A program made the translations under genes and the position numbers. Below, in pieces: positions 24,257-32,749 of a DNA stretch of 64,000 bases. The notes under the pieces were generated by a model. It was not told the DNA's origin and searched no databases. It was given only the letters and a program-made list of their open reading frames with translations. The first letter of the stretch is position 1. The number at the start of each line of letters is the position of its first letter. Source of the stretch: Sporichthyaceae bacterium (lineage in GTDB: Bacteria; Actinomycetota; Actinomycetes; Sporichthyales; Sporichthyaceae); contig DASXPS010000083.1 in assembly GCA_036493475.1 (NCBI GenBank), positions 1-64,000 on the forward strand, read 5' to 3'.

Positions 24257-25677
24257 GGCGAGGTCTCACCGGCCTGCTCGTGGTCGCGGTCGGGCTCAGC
24301 GCAGCGGGCTGCGGCAGTCGGCTGTCGCACGACCGATTGGTGACTGCAGCCGGCGGTCACCTCGAGATCACCGGTTCGCCGAGGAGTGTGCCGACCGGCG
24401 TTGGCAGCGCACCGCTCACCACCGCGTCGAGCGCCGCGCCGGCGGCGGGCGCCGGCGGTGGTAGCAACGCCGGCGGTGCCGGCTCGACCGGCCCGAGTCC
24501 TACCTCGTCCGCCGACCCGTCCGGCGGTGCCACGAGCTCCCCCAAGGGCACCGGCGCGGGATCGGCCTGCTCCGGTGCGAGCAGCCCGATCGTGATCGGC
24601 AGCGTGGGGGAGATCTCCGGGCTGGCCGGCTCCAACAGCCTGGATGGCGTGAACGCCGTACGCGCCTGGGTTTCCGACGTCAACGCCCGCGGCGGGATCG
24701 CCTGCCACCCGGTGAACTACCTGGTCGCCGACGACGGCGGCAACCCGTCGACGGCGCAGTCGGAGGTGAAGAAGTTCGTCGAGCAGGATCAGGTGGTCGC
24801 GTTCGTCTACATGACCGGCGCGCTCACCGGTCAGAGCACCCAGGCCTACATCGCCAAGCACCAGATCCCGGTGATCGGTAGCGAGGGCGGCGAGAACGAG
24901 TTCTACAACAGTCCGTACTACTTCCCGCAGGCCTCGTCGGGGGACCAGTTCATTGCCCTCGGGATCTACGCCGCGGCGGACAACGCGCGCGCCCATCAGA
25001 TGAGCGCGATCGGCACGCTGTCCTGTGTGGAGGCCGCGGTGTGCACGACGTTGTACAAGAACGCGCCGGCGCTGGCGGCGCAGCGAGGTACCAACGTCGT
25101 CTACCAGGGCCAGACCTCGCTGGGCACCCCGGACTACACCGCGAACTGTTTGTCGGCGAAGAGCGCCGGGGTCCAGATGTTCATCATCGCGCTGGACGCC
25201 AACAGCCTGCTGCGGGTCGCGAAGAACTGCTCGACGGTCGGCTTCCACCCGACGTTCGCGACGCTGGGGTCCAACGCCGAGGATTCGCTGACCAGCAATC
25301 CGGCCCTGGACCGGATGGTGGCCGGCATCCAGACCATCCCGCCGTTCGTCACCGGCAACGCGGCGGTTGCGCACTACCGGTCCGTGCTCGGGCAGCATCT
25401 CGCCGGCGCGCGGTACAGCTTCAACTCCATCCTCGGCTGGACCGCCGCGCAACTGTTCGGGCTGGCCGTGAGCCGGGTGAAGGAGCCGACGACGAGCGCG
25501 GCGATCCTCACCGGCCTGTACTCGGTGAAGCACGACGACCTCGGTGGGTTGACCGCGCCGCTCACCTTCACCCGCGGTCGCAATGCCCCGTCGACGACCT
25601 GCTGGTGGGCGGCGGTCATCGCGGACGGGGAGTACACCAGCCCGAACGGCGCCACCCGCACCTGCATTGGAGAATGA
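24253..25677 (+). CDS. branched-chain-amino-acid-type substrate-binding lipoprotein (locus 1)
   Basis: 474 residues. The lipobox is LSAAGC with Cys at about residue 20, followed by GSRLSHDRLVTAAGG, a stretch shared with both lipoproteins of the second locus. A Ser/Thr/Gly/Pro-rich linker of about 70 residues leads to the type I periplasmic-binding fold: IVIGSVGEISGLAGSNSLDG, VAFVYMTGALTGQST and PVIGSEGGENEF. Cysteines such as SCVEAAVC suggest disulphides. The two-lobed domain should bind the substrate and hand it to the permease. It lies downstream of LivF. The ligand is not predictable; amino acids, amides, and small acids are all bound by this family. Confidence 0.9.
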   Translation: MRRGLTGLLVVAVGLSAAGCGSRLSHDRLVTAAGGHLEITGSPRSVPTGVGSAPLTTASSAAPAAGAGGGSNAGGAGSTGPSPTSSADPSGGATSSPKGTGAGSACSGASSPIVIGSVGEISGLAGSNSLDGVNAVRAWVSDVNARGGIACHPVNYLVADDGGNPSTAQSEVKKFVEQDQVVAFVYMTGALTGQSTQAYIAKHQIPVIGSEGGENEFYNSPYYFPQASSGDQFIALGIYAAADNARAHQMSAIGTLSCVEAAVCTTLYKNAPALAAQRGTNVVYQGQTSLGTPDYTANCLSAKSAGVQMFIIALDANSLLRVAKNCSTVGFHPTFATLGSNAEDSLTSNPALDRMVAGIQTIPPFVTGNAAVAHYRSVLGQHLAGARYSFNSILGWTAAQLFGLAVSRVKEPTTSAAILTGLYSVKHDDLGGLTAPLTFTRGRNAPSTTCWWAAVIADGEYTSPNGATRTCIGE

Positions 25678-25679
25678 CA

Positions 25680-26735
25680 GTGGTAGCTCAGATTCCGTTT
25701 GAGATCGTCACCGATCCGAGCTTCGACCTGCCGGCGGCGCCGCAGTTCGAGGTGCCGCTGTGGAGCGAGACCTACCTGTGGTGCTGCTGGGATCCCGAGC
25801 GTCGTATCGGCGTCTACTTCCACCAGGGCACCGCGTTCTTCGACCAGAGCATCTGGCGCAACACGATGACGGTGTGCCTGCCCGACGGCCGGATGATCGA
25901 GACCAAGCACTACGGCCGGCCGTCCGGCGGGACGACCAACGGTTGCGAGGCCCTGGGTGTCGTTTTCGACGAGCCGTTGCAGAAGTGGACGGTCCGGCTC
26001 AACGGCGCCTGCCAGATCGTCACCCGCGAGGCCAATCGCACCCGGCTGCACACCGACGGTCCGCCGCGGGGCGCCAAGGTCGAGCTCACCTTCACCGCGA
26101 AGAACGAGTTGCTCAACCACGGCGTGGTCTCGTGGGGCAAGCTGCACCACAACCAGCACTGCTCCGTCGCCGGCCGGATCGAGGTGGACGGCGAGGTCTA
26201 CGAGTTCAGCGGTCCCGGGTATCGCGACCACTCCCGCGGCCCGCGTGACCTGACCGGGTACATCGGCAGCGATTTCGTGTGGGCGCAGTTCCCGAGCGGC
26301 ACGACGCTGATCGCCGCCGACATCTTCATGAAGCAGGAGGGGTGGGGCAAGGCGTACGGGCTGATGAACCGTGATGGCGTGTATACGCCGTTCGACATCG
26401 TGAGCATGCCGGACCTCACGTTGTGTGCGAGCGATCCGGGGGCGGTGTTGTTCTCGATCGATGAGGGCAACGGCAACGGGCCGGTCGAGATCACCGGCCG
26501 GATCGAGCAGGCCATCAACTTCACCCACAAGTTGCCGGGCACCGAGCTGTGTCTGGGCACCGAGCTCACCACGAACTCCCCGACCGACATGGTCGTGCTG
26601 GATTGCTGGACGACGTATGAGTGGAACGGCGAGGTCGGCTACGGGCTGTGCGAGTGGATCACGCCGATCAACCAGCCCCGGCCGGGGAAATCGGCGATCC
26701 CGCGGCTGCTCGACATCCCGCTGTTCACGTGGTGA
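25680..26735 (+). CDS. probable CrtC/AttH-like beta-barrel protein (DUF7064/7065 type)
   Basis: 351 residues, cytoplasmic, all-beta character. The motif GPGYRDHSRGPRDLTGY in the middle is the hallmark of uncharacterised barrel proteins related to hydroxyneurosporene synthase and AttH. WSETYLWCCWDPERRIGVYFHQG opens the N-terminal half. It is only distantly, if at all, related to the two barrel-like proteins at 343 and 3343. GTG at 25680 has GGAG seven bases upstream; ATG at 25674 overlaps the lipoprotein stop but has GGAG too close. Its stop overlaps the next GTG. A role in hydrating or binding the transported hydrophobic compound is inference. Confidence 0.72.
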   Translation: MVAQIPFEIVTDPSFDLPAAPQFEVPLWSETYLWCCWDPERRIGVYFHQGTAFFDQSIWRNTMTVCLPDGRMIETKHYGRPSGGTTNGCEALGVVFDEPLQKWTVRLNGACQIVTREANRTRLHTDGPPRGAKVELTFTAKNELLNHGVVSWGKLHHNQHCSVAGRIEVDGEVYEFSGPGYRDHSRGPRDLTGYIGSDFVWAQFPSGTTLIAADIFMKQEGWGKAYGLMNRDGVYTPFDIVSMPDLTLCASDPGAVLFSIDEGNGNGPVEITGRIEQAINFTHKLPGTELCLGTELTTNSPTDMVVLDCWTTYEWNGEVGYGLCEWITPINQPRPGKSAIPRLLDIPLFTW

Positions 26736-28312
26736 CGCTCGCCGACCCGCTGCACGACGGGGACGCGACGAAGGCCGCCTGGACGACCCGCAACGCCGCC
26801 GAGGCGATGCCCGGCATCACGACGCCGCTCGGTTGGACGGTGTGGTACCCGCCGTGCGAACTCGCGCTGCGCGGCGCGTTCTGTGATCTGGGTGGGTTGC
26901 GCCGCGATGACGTCGTGCTGCCCGCGGCGCTCGACGAGCGATTCGTCGGCGTCTTCTATGGTCGGTTCGCCGGCAACATCGACCTGATGCGACGCATGGG
27001 TGACCAGATGCCGGGGTCGTCCGGGGCCGCGGTCGAGGAACAGTACTTCGCCTCGGCGCGGGACATCCCGAGCAGCCGTGACCTGACCCGGCTGCCGCTG
27101 GTGGTGGGCAAACTCCCGTACAGCGCCTGGCGGGCGCGCCGCCGGATTCGCGAGCTGGCGTCGGTGACCGAGGCGTGGTGGGCGGCGAGCGTCGTGCCCG
27201 GCGCGGTGCCCGACGGGGATGGCACCCGGGAGGTGTTGCGGGACGCGATTTCCCGGCTCGAGGTCATCATCCGGGCGCACACGATCGTGTCGATGATCGG
27301 GCAGGGCACCTTCGAGCAGGTACGGCGACTGTGCGAGTCCATCCAGGCCGAGGGCCTTGAGTTCGAGCTGACCACCGCGCAGGACGCGGTGCACGAGTCG
27401 GCGTTGATCAATGACCTGTGGGCGGTGGCGCACGGGCGGCTCGCCATGGCGGAGTTCCTTGCGCGGCACGGCTTTCATGGCCCGGCCGAAGGACAGCTCG
27501 CCGGCAAGTCGTGGCGCGAGGACCAAGCCCCGCTGCGGGCGTTGCTCGATGCCTACCGGGCCAGGGAAGCGCCGCTGCAGAGCAGTGGTGCCACCCAGCG
27601 GGCCGCGGCCGAGACGAAGCTGTTCGGCGCGCTCGGTCGCGCTGGGCGGGTGCGGGCCCGACTCGTGCTGCGACTGGCGCGCAGCTACATCCCGCTGCGC
27701 GAGGTCGGCCGGGCGACCTTTCTCAAGGCGTTCGATGTCGCTCGCGCGATGTGCCGGCAGATCGGCTGCGAGCTGCACGCCGATGGCGTCATCGACGATG
27801 CCGCGGACGTGTTCTATCTGACGCTGGACGAGGTGCTCGCCACGCGCGGCGGCGACCTGCGTGACGTGGTGGCCGGGCGACGCCGCACCCGTGAGCAGTA
27901 CCTGACCCTCGAGCTACCCGACGCCTGGATCGGGCCGCCGGTCGCGACCCCGATCACTGCTACCGACGACGGTGACGTCGGCTCCGTCGAGGGGATCGCC
28001 GGCATCGGGGTGAGCCCGGGCGTTGCCGAGGGGCGCGCGGTCGTCGTGCTGGACCCGGCCGATCCCGACGATCTGGCGGACGGCGACATCCTGGTCTGCC
28101 GGACCACTGACCCCAGCTGGGCGTCGTTGTTCTTCCTGGTGTCGGCGTGCGTGATCGACATCGGCGGAGCGATGAGCCACGGCGCGATCGTTGCCCGCGA
28201 GCTCGGCCTGCCCTGCGTCATCAATACCCGGGTCGGCACCCGCGATCTGCGTACCGGCGATCGGATCCGGGTGGATGGCGCGGCCGGGACGGTGACGATC
28301 CTGTCCCGTTAG
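26732..28312 (+). CDS. PEP-utilising enzyme, swivelling-domain protein without ATP-grasp
   Basis: 526 residues. The C-terminal domain has the phosphohistidine swivelling-domain signature: GIGVSPGVAEGRAVV, then DIGGAMSHGAIVARELGLPCV with His at about 483. The preceding 370 residues are helical and include DVFYLTLDEVL, a motif also found in the C-terminal part of PEP-synthase-like enzymes such as rifampin phosphotransferase. The ATP-grasp domain that normally charges the histidine is absent, and nothing similar is coded nearby. It shares the swivel and the FYLTLD motif with the 879-residue fusion at 33981-36620. GTGA overlap joins it to the barrel protein; it is last in the operon. Confidence 0.78.
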   Translation: MTLADPLHDGDATKAAWTTRNAAEAMPGITTPLGWTVWYPPCELALRGAFCDLGGLRRDDVVLPAALDERFVGVFYGRFAGNIDLMRRMGDQMPGSSGAAVEEQYFASARDIPSSRDLTRLPLVVGKLPYSAWRARRRIRELASVTEAWWAASVVPGAVPDGDGTREVLRDAISRLEVIIRAHTIVSMIGQGTFEQVRRLCESIQAEGLEFELTTAQDAVHESALINDLWAVAHGRLAMAEFLARHGFHGPAEGQLAGKSWREDQAPLRALLDAYRAREAPLQSSGATQRAAAETKLFGALGRAGRVRARLVLRLARSYIPLREVGRATFLKAFDVARAMCRQIGCELHADGVIDDAADVFYLTLDEVLATRGGDLRDVVAGRRRTREQYLTLELPDAWIGPPVATPITATDDGDVGSVEGIAGIGVSPGVAEGRAVVVLDPADPDDLADGDILVCRTTDPSWASLFFLVSACVIDIGGAMSHGAIVARELGLPCVINTRVGTRDLRTGDRIRVDGAAGTVTILSR

Positions 28313-29055
28313 TGGTGTGGCTGCGGCATCCGCAGCGTTACCTGCGGCCGGGCGGCTTGGCGTTGCGCATTCAGGCTGGCGAGCACCGGCACCATGACGC
28401 CGATCTCGACGACGAGCATGAGGGCGCCGGCCGCGCGCTGGTCGGCCACCGCCGACAGTCCCCACAGGCCATCGCCGCCGCCGTGCAGGGGATCGGTGGT
28501 GAGCAGCAGGGCCAGGCCGAGCAGCGCGTTGGCCTGGCCGGCGACGATGACGGCGATCTGCCGTGCGGCCGGGGGTGCCACCCGCCGCCCGGCGCCGAGA
28601 ACGCAACGCCAGAACGCGACGCCGGTCACCAGCACGGTGCCGCCCCGCACGATCTGCCACGCCGAGCCGGTGTGGTCGTGGGCGGCGGGCAGGTGCCAGA
28701 ACCACAGCACGGTAGGTGCGGCGAGGGTCGCCGCGAACAGCTGTCGGCGTGCCCCGGGCCGGTAGCTACGGTCGCGCGCCGGGAACAATCGGGCGAGCAG
28801 CACCGGCACACCCACACCGAGCAGCATCAGTTGCAGCATCAGCGCCAGGTGGGACGTCTCGCCGGCCATGGGGTGCATCGACATCCCGGCGTTCTCGGTG
28901 AGGCCGCGGGCGATCGCCCATGCGATCCCGAGCTCGACCGCCGCGAGCCCGAGCAGGAGAACAAGGCTCGGCCCGCCCTTGCGCGTCGGGCCGCCGAGGC
29001 CCAGGAGCTGCCGCAGCCGCGCGACGATCATCGCCACCAGCACGCAGCAGGCCAC
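28309..29055 (-). CDS. CtaG-like cytochrome c oxidase assembly membrane protein
   Basis: 248 residues with about six membrane helices. It carries the caa3_CtaG pattern: GMSMHPMAGETSHLALML with conserved Met and His, then LWFWHLPAAHDHTG, both near helix ends. These histidines and methionines suggest copper handling for oxidase assembly, although many actinobacterial members are only named by similarity. The start is GTG at 29055 with GGAG upstream. It is the last gene of the SDR operon, 14 bases after the LDI-like gene, and its TAA overlaps the convergent PEP-type gene stop by 4 bases. Confidence 0.78.
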   Translation of the reverse strand: MACCVLVAMIVARLRQLLGLGGPTRKGGPSLVLLLGLAAVELGIAWAIARGLTENAGMSMHPMAGETSHLALMLQLMLLGVGVPVLLARLFPARDRSYRPGARRQLFAATLAAPTVLWFWHLPAAHDHTGSAWQIVRGGTVLVTGVAFWRCVLGAGRRVAPPAARQIAVIVAGQANALLGLALLLTTDPLHGGGDGLWGLSAVADQRAAGALMLVVEIGVMVPVLASLNAQRQAARPQVTLRMPQPHH

Positions 29056-29069
29056 GTCGCTCTCCTTGC

Positions 29070-30929
29070 CTACAGCTCGCGCAGCACGAGGGTCGTCGGT
29101 CCGGTCAGCCGCACGCGCCAGGTGGCGCGCCCGTCGTGGCCGGCGGTCACGGTGCCGTCGCCGGCCAGGTACGTCGCGCCCGGCCGGAGGCGGTCCAGCA
29201 CGAAGTCGGTGCTGGCCTCCCGAGAGCCGGCCGGAACGTCGAGGACGAAGCTGACCGTGTCCCCGTTCGGTTGTGCCGCTCGGACGACGACGTCGGCACG
29301 CGGTGCCTCAACCAGGCGCGGGCCGGTGTAGCGGGTCAGCCCGTTGACCGCCGCGTGCAGCCCGCCGGGGACGTTGAGACGTCCCATCGCGGTCATGTTG
29401 CGGGTGAAGCTGGACAATCCCCGGCGATTTCCGGTGTCGTCCGCCGGCCAGTTGCGGTCGATCGTGCGCAGCGTCGCCTCGACGATGGCGGGTTCGTTCA
29501 TCTCGCGGGCCGAGGCGGCCAGCACCGAGTAGGCCGTCGCTTCGTTGCGGCGGTAGTTGCCGGGATCGAGATTATCCAGCGGCGTGGTGGTCAGCCGGGC
29601 AAACCCGTCGTCGTCGATGCGCACGAAGCGGTGCTTGTAGATCGCCCACTGCCGGGCCGCGATGTCGGGGTACAGGCCGTTGAGGAGGAACGTCACGTAC
29701 AGGTCCGACGCGCGCGCCGTGCCCGGCAAAAACGCGCCGAGATGCTTGGAGCGCACGACCTTGAGCGACCCGTCGTGCTGCGTGAACTCGCGCTCCAGCG
29801 CCTCACGGAAGCGGGGCCGCAGCTCGGCGCCGAAGTCCGAACCGGTGGCGTTGTCGTGGGCGGTGATGCCGCTCAGTGCGATCACGTTGCAGATCAGGTA
29901 GGTCCAGTTGGGCTCGCACGGATACGCGCAGACGTAGGACGCCGACATCTGCCGGGCGATGTGGCCGGCGATGGAGTCTGCGTCGTAGACGTAGTGGTGC
30001 GAGCCGTCGTCGAAGGTGAGCGCGCCGGGCGCGCAGAAGCGTCGATCGCCGGTGGCGCCTTCGTAGAGCCCGAGCGAGAGCAGCAGGTAGCCGCTGAGCA
30101 TCACGTTCTCGCGGTGGATCGGATCGGGATCCCAGCGCAGGTTGCCGACGAGGTTTTCGTAGCGCCAATAGGTCCAGACCTTCGGCGCCAGGTGTTTGAC
30201 GATGAGGTTGCGTTGCGCCTCGCCGAGCCAGCCGTCGAAGGCGGTATAGCGGCCGTGGTGGGCGAGCGAGAGCGTCCAGCCGGCCGTGGTGAGTTGGTAT
30301 CGCCAGGCGGCCTCGCGGAATTGGTCGATGGTGGTGAACCCGTCGAAGGAGTCCAGCGGTTGCAGGGCCAGATCGGCCAGCGGTCGGACGGCCGCCAGCT
30401 CGGCGTCGGTCGCCGGGGCCGCCGCGCCGATGGTGGGCTCGGGCCAGTGCACGGACGACAGCACGCGATTCAGTTCACGGCCCCGGGCGCGAGCCGCGTC
30501 GTGCCGAATGCGATCACCGATGCCGGCGGCGCCAACGAGCACCGCGACGGCGACGGGGACGGCGACCCGCAGGTCCCCGGATCGGCCGTCCGCCGCGACC
30601 GCGGAGAGCACCGCGGCCGTGGCCCACACCAGCGGCGGTCCCAGCACGATCCCGACGAGTAACCAGCCGAACAACGCGATTGCGAACAGGACGAGGGCGA
30701 CGGGGGTCAGCCACCAGAGGCTGCCCATCGGCAGCCCGGCGCCGGGCAGCGCAAGCCCGACGCCGAGCGCGGACAGGCGATCGCCGCCGAGCACGATCAG
30801 CGCGAGTGCCAGGACCTCGACGCCCGCGAGGACCGTGACCGCGCGGCGCACGATCCGGGCGGTGTTCGGCCCGCGGGCCGGTGCCTCGGGGTCGAGCAGG
30901 GTCATCGGCCGCTCGGCCAGGGTGGTCAT
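29070..30929 (-). CDS. membrane-anchored linalool dehydratase/isomerase-like protein
   Basis: 619 residues. Residues 1-150 hold about four membrane helices. The rest resembles the linalool dehydratase/isomerase domain, an alpha/alpha barrel: KVWTYWRYENL at 250-260, DPIHRENVMLSGY at 269-281, GLYEGATGDRRF, and CEPNWTYLICN at 338-348 with Cys338 and Cys347. In the characterised Castellaniella enzyme the domain interconverts linalool, geraniol and myrcene. The actinobacterial membrane-bound forms have no known substrate. The ATG overlaps the stop of the SDR (TGATG). Its presence is the strongest hint here that the region deals with isoprenoids. Assignment rests on recalled motifs and needs a profile search. 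Confidence 0.75.
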   Translation of the reverse strand: MTTLAERPMTLLDPEAPARGPNTARIVRRAVTVLAGVEVLALALIVLGGDRLSALGVGLALPGAGLPMGSLWWLTPVALVLFAIALFGWLLVGIVLGPPLVWATAAVLSAVAADGRSGDLRVAVPVAVAVLVGAAGIGDRIRHDAARARGRELNRVLSSVHWPEPTIGAAAPATDAELAAVRPLADLALQPLDSFDGFTTIDQFREAAWRYQLTTAGWTLSLAHHGRYTAFDGWLGEAQRNLIVKHLAPKVWTYWRYENLVGNLRWDPDPIHRENVMLSGYLLLSLGLYEGATGDRRFCAPGALTFDDGSHHYVYDADSIAGHIARQMSASYVCAYPCEPNWTYLICNVIALSGITAHDNATGSDFGAELRPRFREALEREFTQHDGSLKVVRSKHLGAFLPGTARASDLYVTFLLNGLYPDIAARQWAIYKHRFVRIDDDGFARLTTTPLDNLDPGNYRRNEATAYSVLAASAREMNEPAIVEATLRTIDRNWPADDTGNRRGLSSFTRNMTAMGRLNVPGGLHAAVNGLTRYTGPRLVEAPRADVVVRAAQPNGDTVSFVLDVPAGSREASTDFVLDRLRPGATYLAGDGTVTAGHDGRATWRVRLTGPTTLVLREL

Positions 30930-31693
30930 CAGGAGACCAGGTCGCCGAGGCGCCCGCTCTGCACCTTGCGCATCAAAGCCGGGCTGATCCGCTCGGCCAT
31001 CGCGGCGCCCTTGGCCAGCCCCGGCAGGATGATGAGCTTCTTGCGGGCCAGGCCTTTCTCGATGGCGGCCACGATCTTCTCCGGTGAGGTGGCCATCGAC
31101 TTCTTGCGCTTCTTCGGGTCGGCGAAGAAGTCCACCGCCATCGGGGTGGCCACCGCGGCCGGGCAGACGATGCCGATCGTCACGCCCTTCCCACGGTGCT
31201 CGTGGTCGACGCTGACCAGGTAGTTGATGACGGCGGCCTTGGTCGCGCCGTACGCGGCCATCTTCTTCGGCGGTACCAGGCCGGTGGCCGAGGCGAGGAC
31301 GGCGAACTCGCCGCGTCCGCGTTCCAGCATCAGCGCAAGGACGACGTCGACGAGGTTCACCACGCCGAAGTAGTTGACCCGGGTCATCAGTTCGACGTCG
31401 GCCAGGGAGACGGAGAACGTCGCGCCCACGCGCGCGATGCCGGCGCTGCCGAGCGCGTGCTCGATCGGGCCGATCGCCTCGATCTGACGGACCGTCTCGG
31501 CCAGTGCGGCGCGGTCTGCGACGTCGGTGCTGAACGTCATCACGGCGTCGCCGAACTCGGTCGCGACCGCGTCCAGGTTGTCCTTGGCGACGTCGATGAC
31601 CGCGACCCGGAAACCGCGCTGCACCAGGCGCCGTGTCGCTGCCAGGCCGATGCCGCTCGCGCCTCCGGTCACCAGAGCGATGGGTTGCGCCAT
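30929..31693 (-). CDS. short-chain dehydrogenase/reductase
   Basis: 254 residues. The cofactor loop is TGGASGIGLAA at 9-19; Ser135, Tyr148 and Lys152 (YGATK) form the catalytic set, so it should be active. NAG is replaced by GSAG. The C-terminus is long and basic (KKRKKSM, ARKKLIILPG), as in several membrane-associated SDRs acting on hydrophobic substrates. GGAGGAA precedes the ATG at 31693. It begins the operon with the LDI-like and CtaG-like genes, and a palindrome lies upstream at 31737-31754. Confidence 0.88.
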   Translation of the reverse strand: MAQPIALVTGGASGIGLAATRRLVQRGFRVAVIDVAKDNLDAVATEFGDAVMTFSTDVADRAALAETVRQIEAIGPIEHALGSAGIARVGATFSVSLADVELMTRVNYFGVVNLVDVVLALMLERGRGEFAVLASATGLVPPKKMAAYGATKAAVINYLVSVDHEHRGKGVTIGIVCPAAVATPMAVDFFADPKKRKKSMATSPEKIVAAIEKGLARKKLIILPGLAKGAAMAERISPALMRKVQSGRLGDLVS

Positions 31694-31736
31694 GGTTCCT
31701 CCGCGGGTGTGTGTCGGCCAGGATGCAAAACCATTC

Positions 31737-31754
31737 TGGTACCGGGTGGTACCA
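31737..31754. promoter_or_regulatory. palindromic operator candidate upstream of SDR operon
   Basis: TGGTACC at 31737-31743 and GGTACCA at 31748-31754 make a perfect 7-base inverted repeat separated by GGGT. It occupies the 62-base gap between the acyl-CoA dehydrogenase stop (31756) and the SDR start (31693), so it probably binds a regulator of the SDR/LDI/CtaG operon. No matching regulator is adjacent. Confidence 0.5.
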
Positions 31755-31755
31755 A

Positions 31756-32745
31756 TTACCAGGCCCGCGCCGAGGTTCCTGCCAGAACGGCGTGGCGGAG
31801 GTCCGTCGGGTCGCACAGCAGCGCCCGCAGTCCGTGGGCACGGCGCAGCCGCAGGTGGCTGTCCACTTCCCAGGTGAACCCCATGCCGCCGTGGTTCTGG
31901 ATGTCGTCGCGGGCGTTGGTGACTGCCGCGTCCGCCGCGACCAGCAGCGCGCTCGCGGCCAGTTGGGCCGCGTCGGCGTCGGTCAGGGCGGCCAGCAGGC
32001 ACAGCTGCGTCGCGGCGTCGGCCCGGGTGGCCATGTCGGCGCAGCGCTGTTGGACCATCTGGAACCCGCCGATCGGGCGACCGAACTGCTCCCGTACGGA
32101 CGTGTGGGCGACGCTGCCCGCGACCGCGGCCTGCGCGATCCCGGCCAGCTGCGCGGCGACGAGCAGTATCGCCAGCGTCCACGGCCGTGTTCCCTCGACG
32201 TAGCACTCGACGTCGGAGTCGAGGGTGACCAGCGCCGGCCGGGCGCCGGGGTCCATCGAGTCCGGTGTCGCCGCGATGGCACCGGCAGGCAGCGCGCCCA
32301 GCAGCGCGGCCCGGTCGGGGGAGAGCACGAGCCAGGCCCCGGCGTCCTCGCGATCGACCGTCCGGAACGAACCTGACGGTTCATCAGTAGTGAGTATGCC
32401 CACGGGGAGCCCGGCCATCACCTCGGCCAGCAGCGGGCTCCCGGTGGCGTGCGCGACCGTCGCGGCGACAGTGGTCCCCAGGTACGGGCCGGGCGTGAGG
32501 GTGCGCCCGAGAGCGTGATGGATCAGCGCGAGTTCGCCGGTGCCCAGGCCGAGGCCGCCGGCGTCCTCGGGGATCGCCAGGCCGAACCACCCCTGGGCGG
32601 TGGCCTTGTCCCAGACCCCGAGGTCGCGCACCGGACCGTCGGCCCGCGTTCGCAACGAAGCGGCGGCCGCCACCGGGTCCAGCAGGTCGGTCGCCGCGTC
32701 GATGATGGCGCGCTGCAGGTCGTCGGGAAGCAGGTCGAGGGGCAT
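31756..32745 (-). CDS. acyl-CoA dehydrogenase, short partner subunit
   Basis: 329 residues, shorter than a standard 380-residue acyl-CoA dehydrogenase. The C-terminal helices end with NHGGMGFTWEVDSHLRLRRA, a hallmark of the mycobacterial FadE steroid-type dehydrogenases, but the N-terminal and middle beta domain is reduced and the usual FAD-contacting motifs (W-TSG type) are missing. A four-base gap separates it from the full-length subunit upstream. In mycobacteria such adjacent pairs assemble into alpha2beta2 enzymes acting on bulky CoA esters; the same is inferred here. Confidence 0.85.
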   Translation of the reverse strand: MPLDLLPDDLQRAIIDAATDLLDPVAAAASLRTRADGPVRDLGVWDKATAQGWFGLAIPEDAGGLGLGTGELALIHHALGRTLTPGPYLGTTVAATVAHATGSPLLAEVMAGLPVGILTTDEPSGSFRTVDREDAGAWLVLSPDRAALLGALPAGAIAATPDSMDPGARPALVTLDSDVECYVEGTRPWTLAILLVAAQLAGIAQAAVAGSVAHTSVREQFGRPIGGFQMVQQRCADMATRADAATQLCLLAALTDADAAQLAASALLVAADAAVTNARDDIQNHGGMGFTWEVDSHLRLRRAHGLRALLCDPTDLRHAVLAGTSARAW

Positions 32746-32749
32746 GTCG

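Noticed and set aside
28920-30662. Plus-strand frame of 580 codons opposite the LDI-like gene
   Set aside because: The minus-strand frame has membrane helices and enzyme motifs; this one has none.
31756-32745. Short acyl-CoA dehydrogenase as a pseudogene
   Set aside because: The frame is intact, tightly coupled to the full-length subunit, and short partner subunits are known in mycobacterial FadE pairs.
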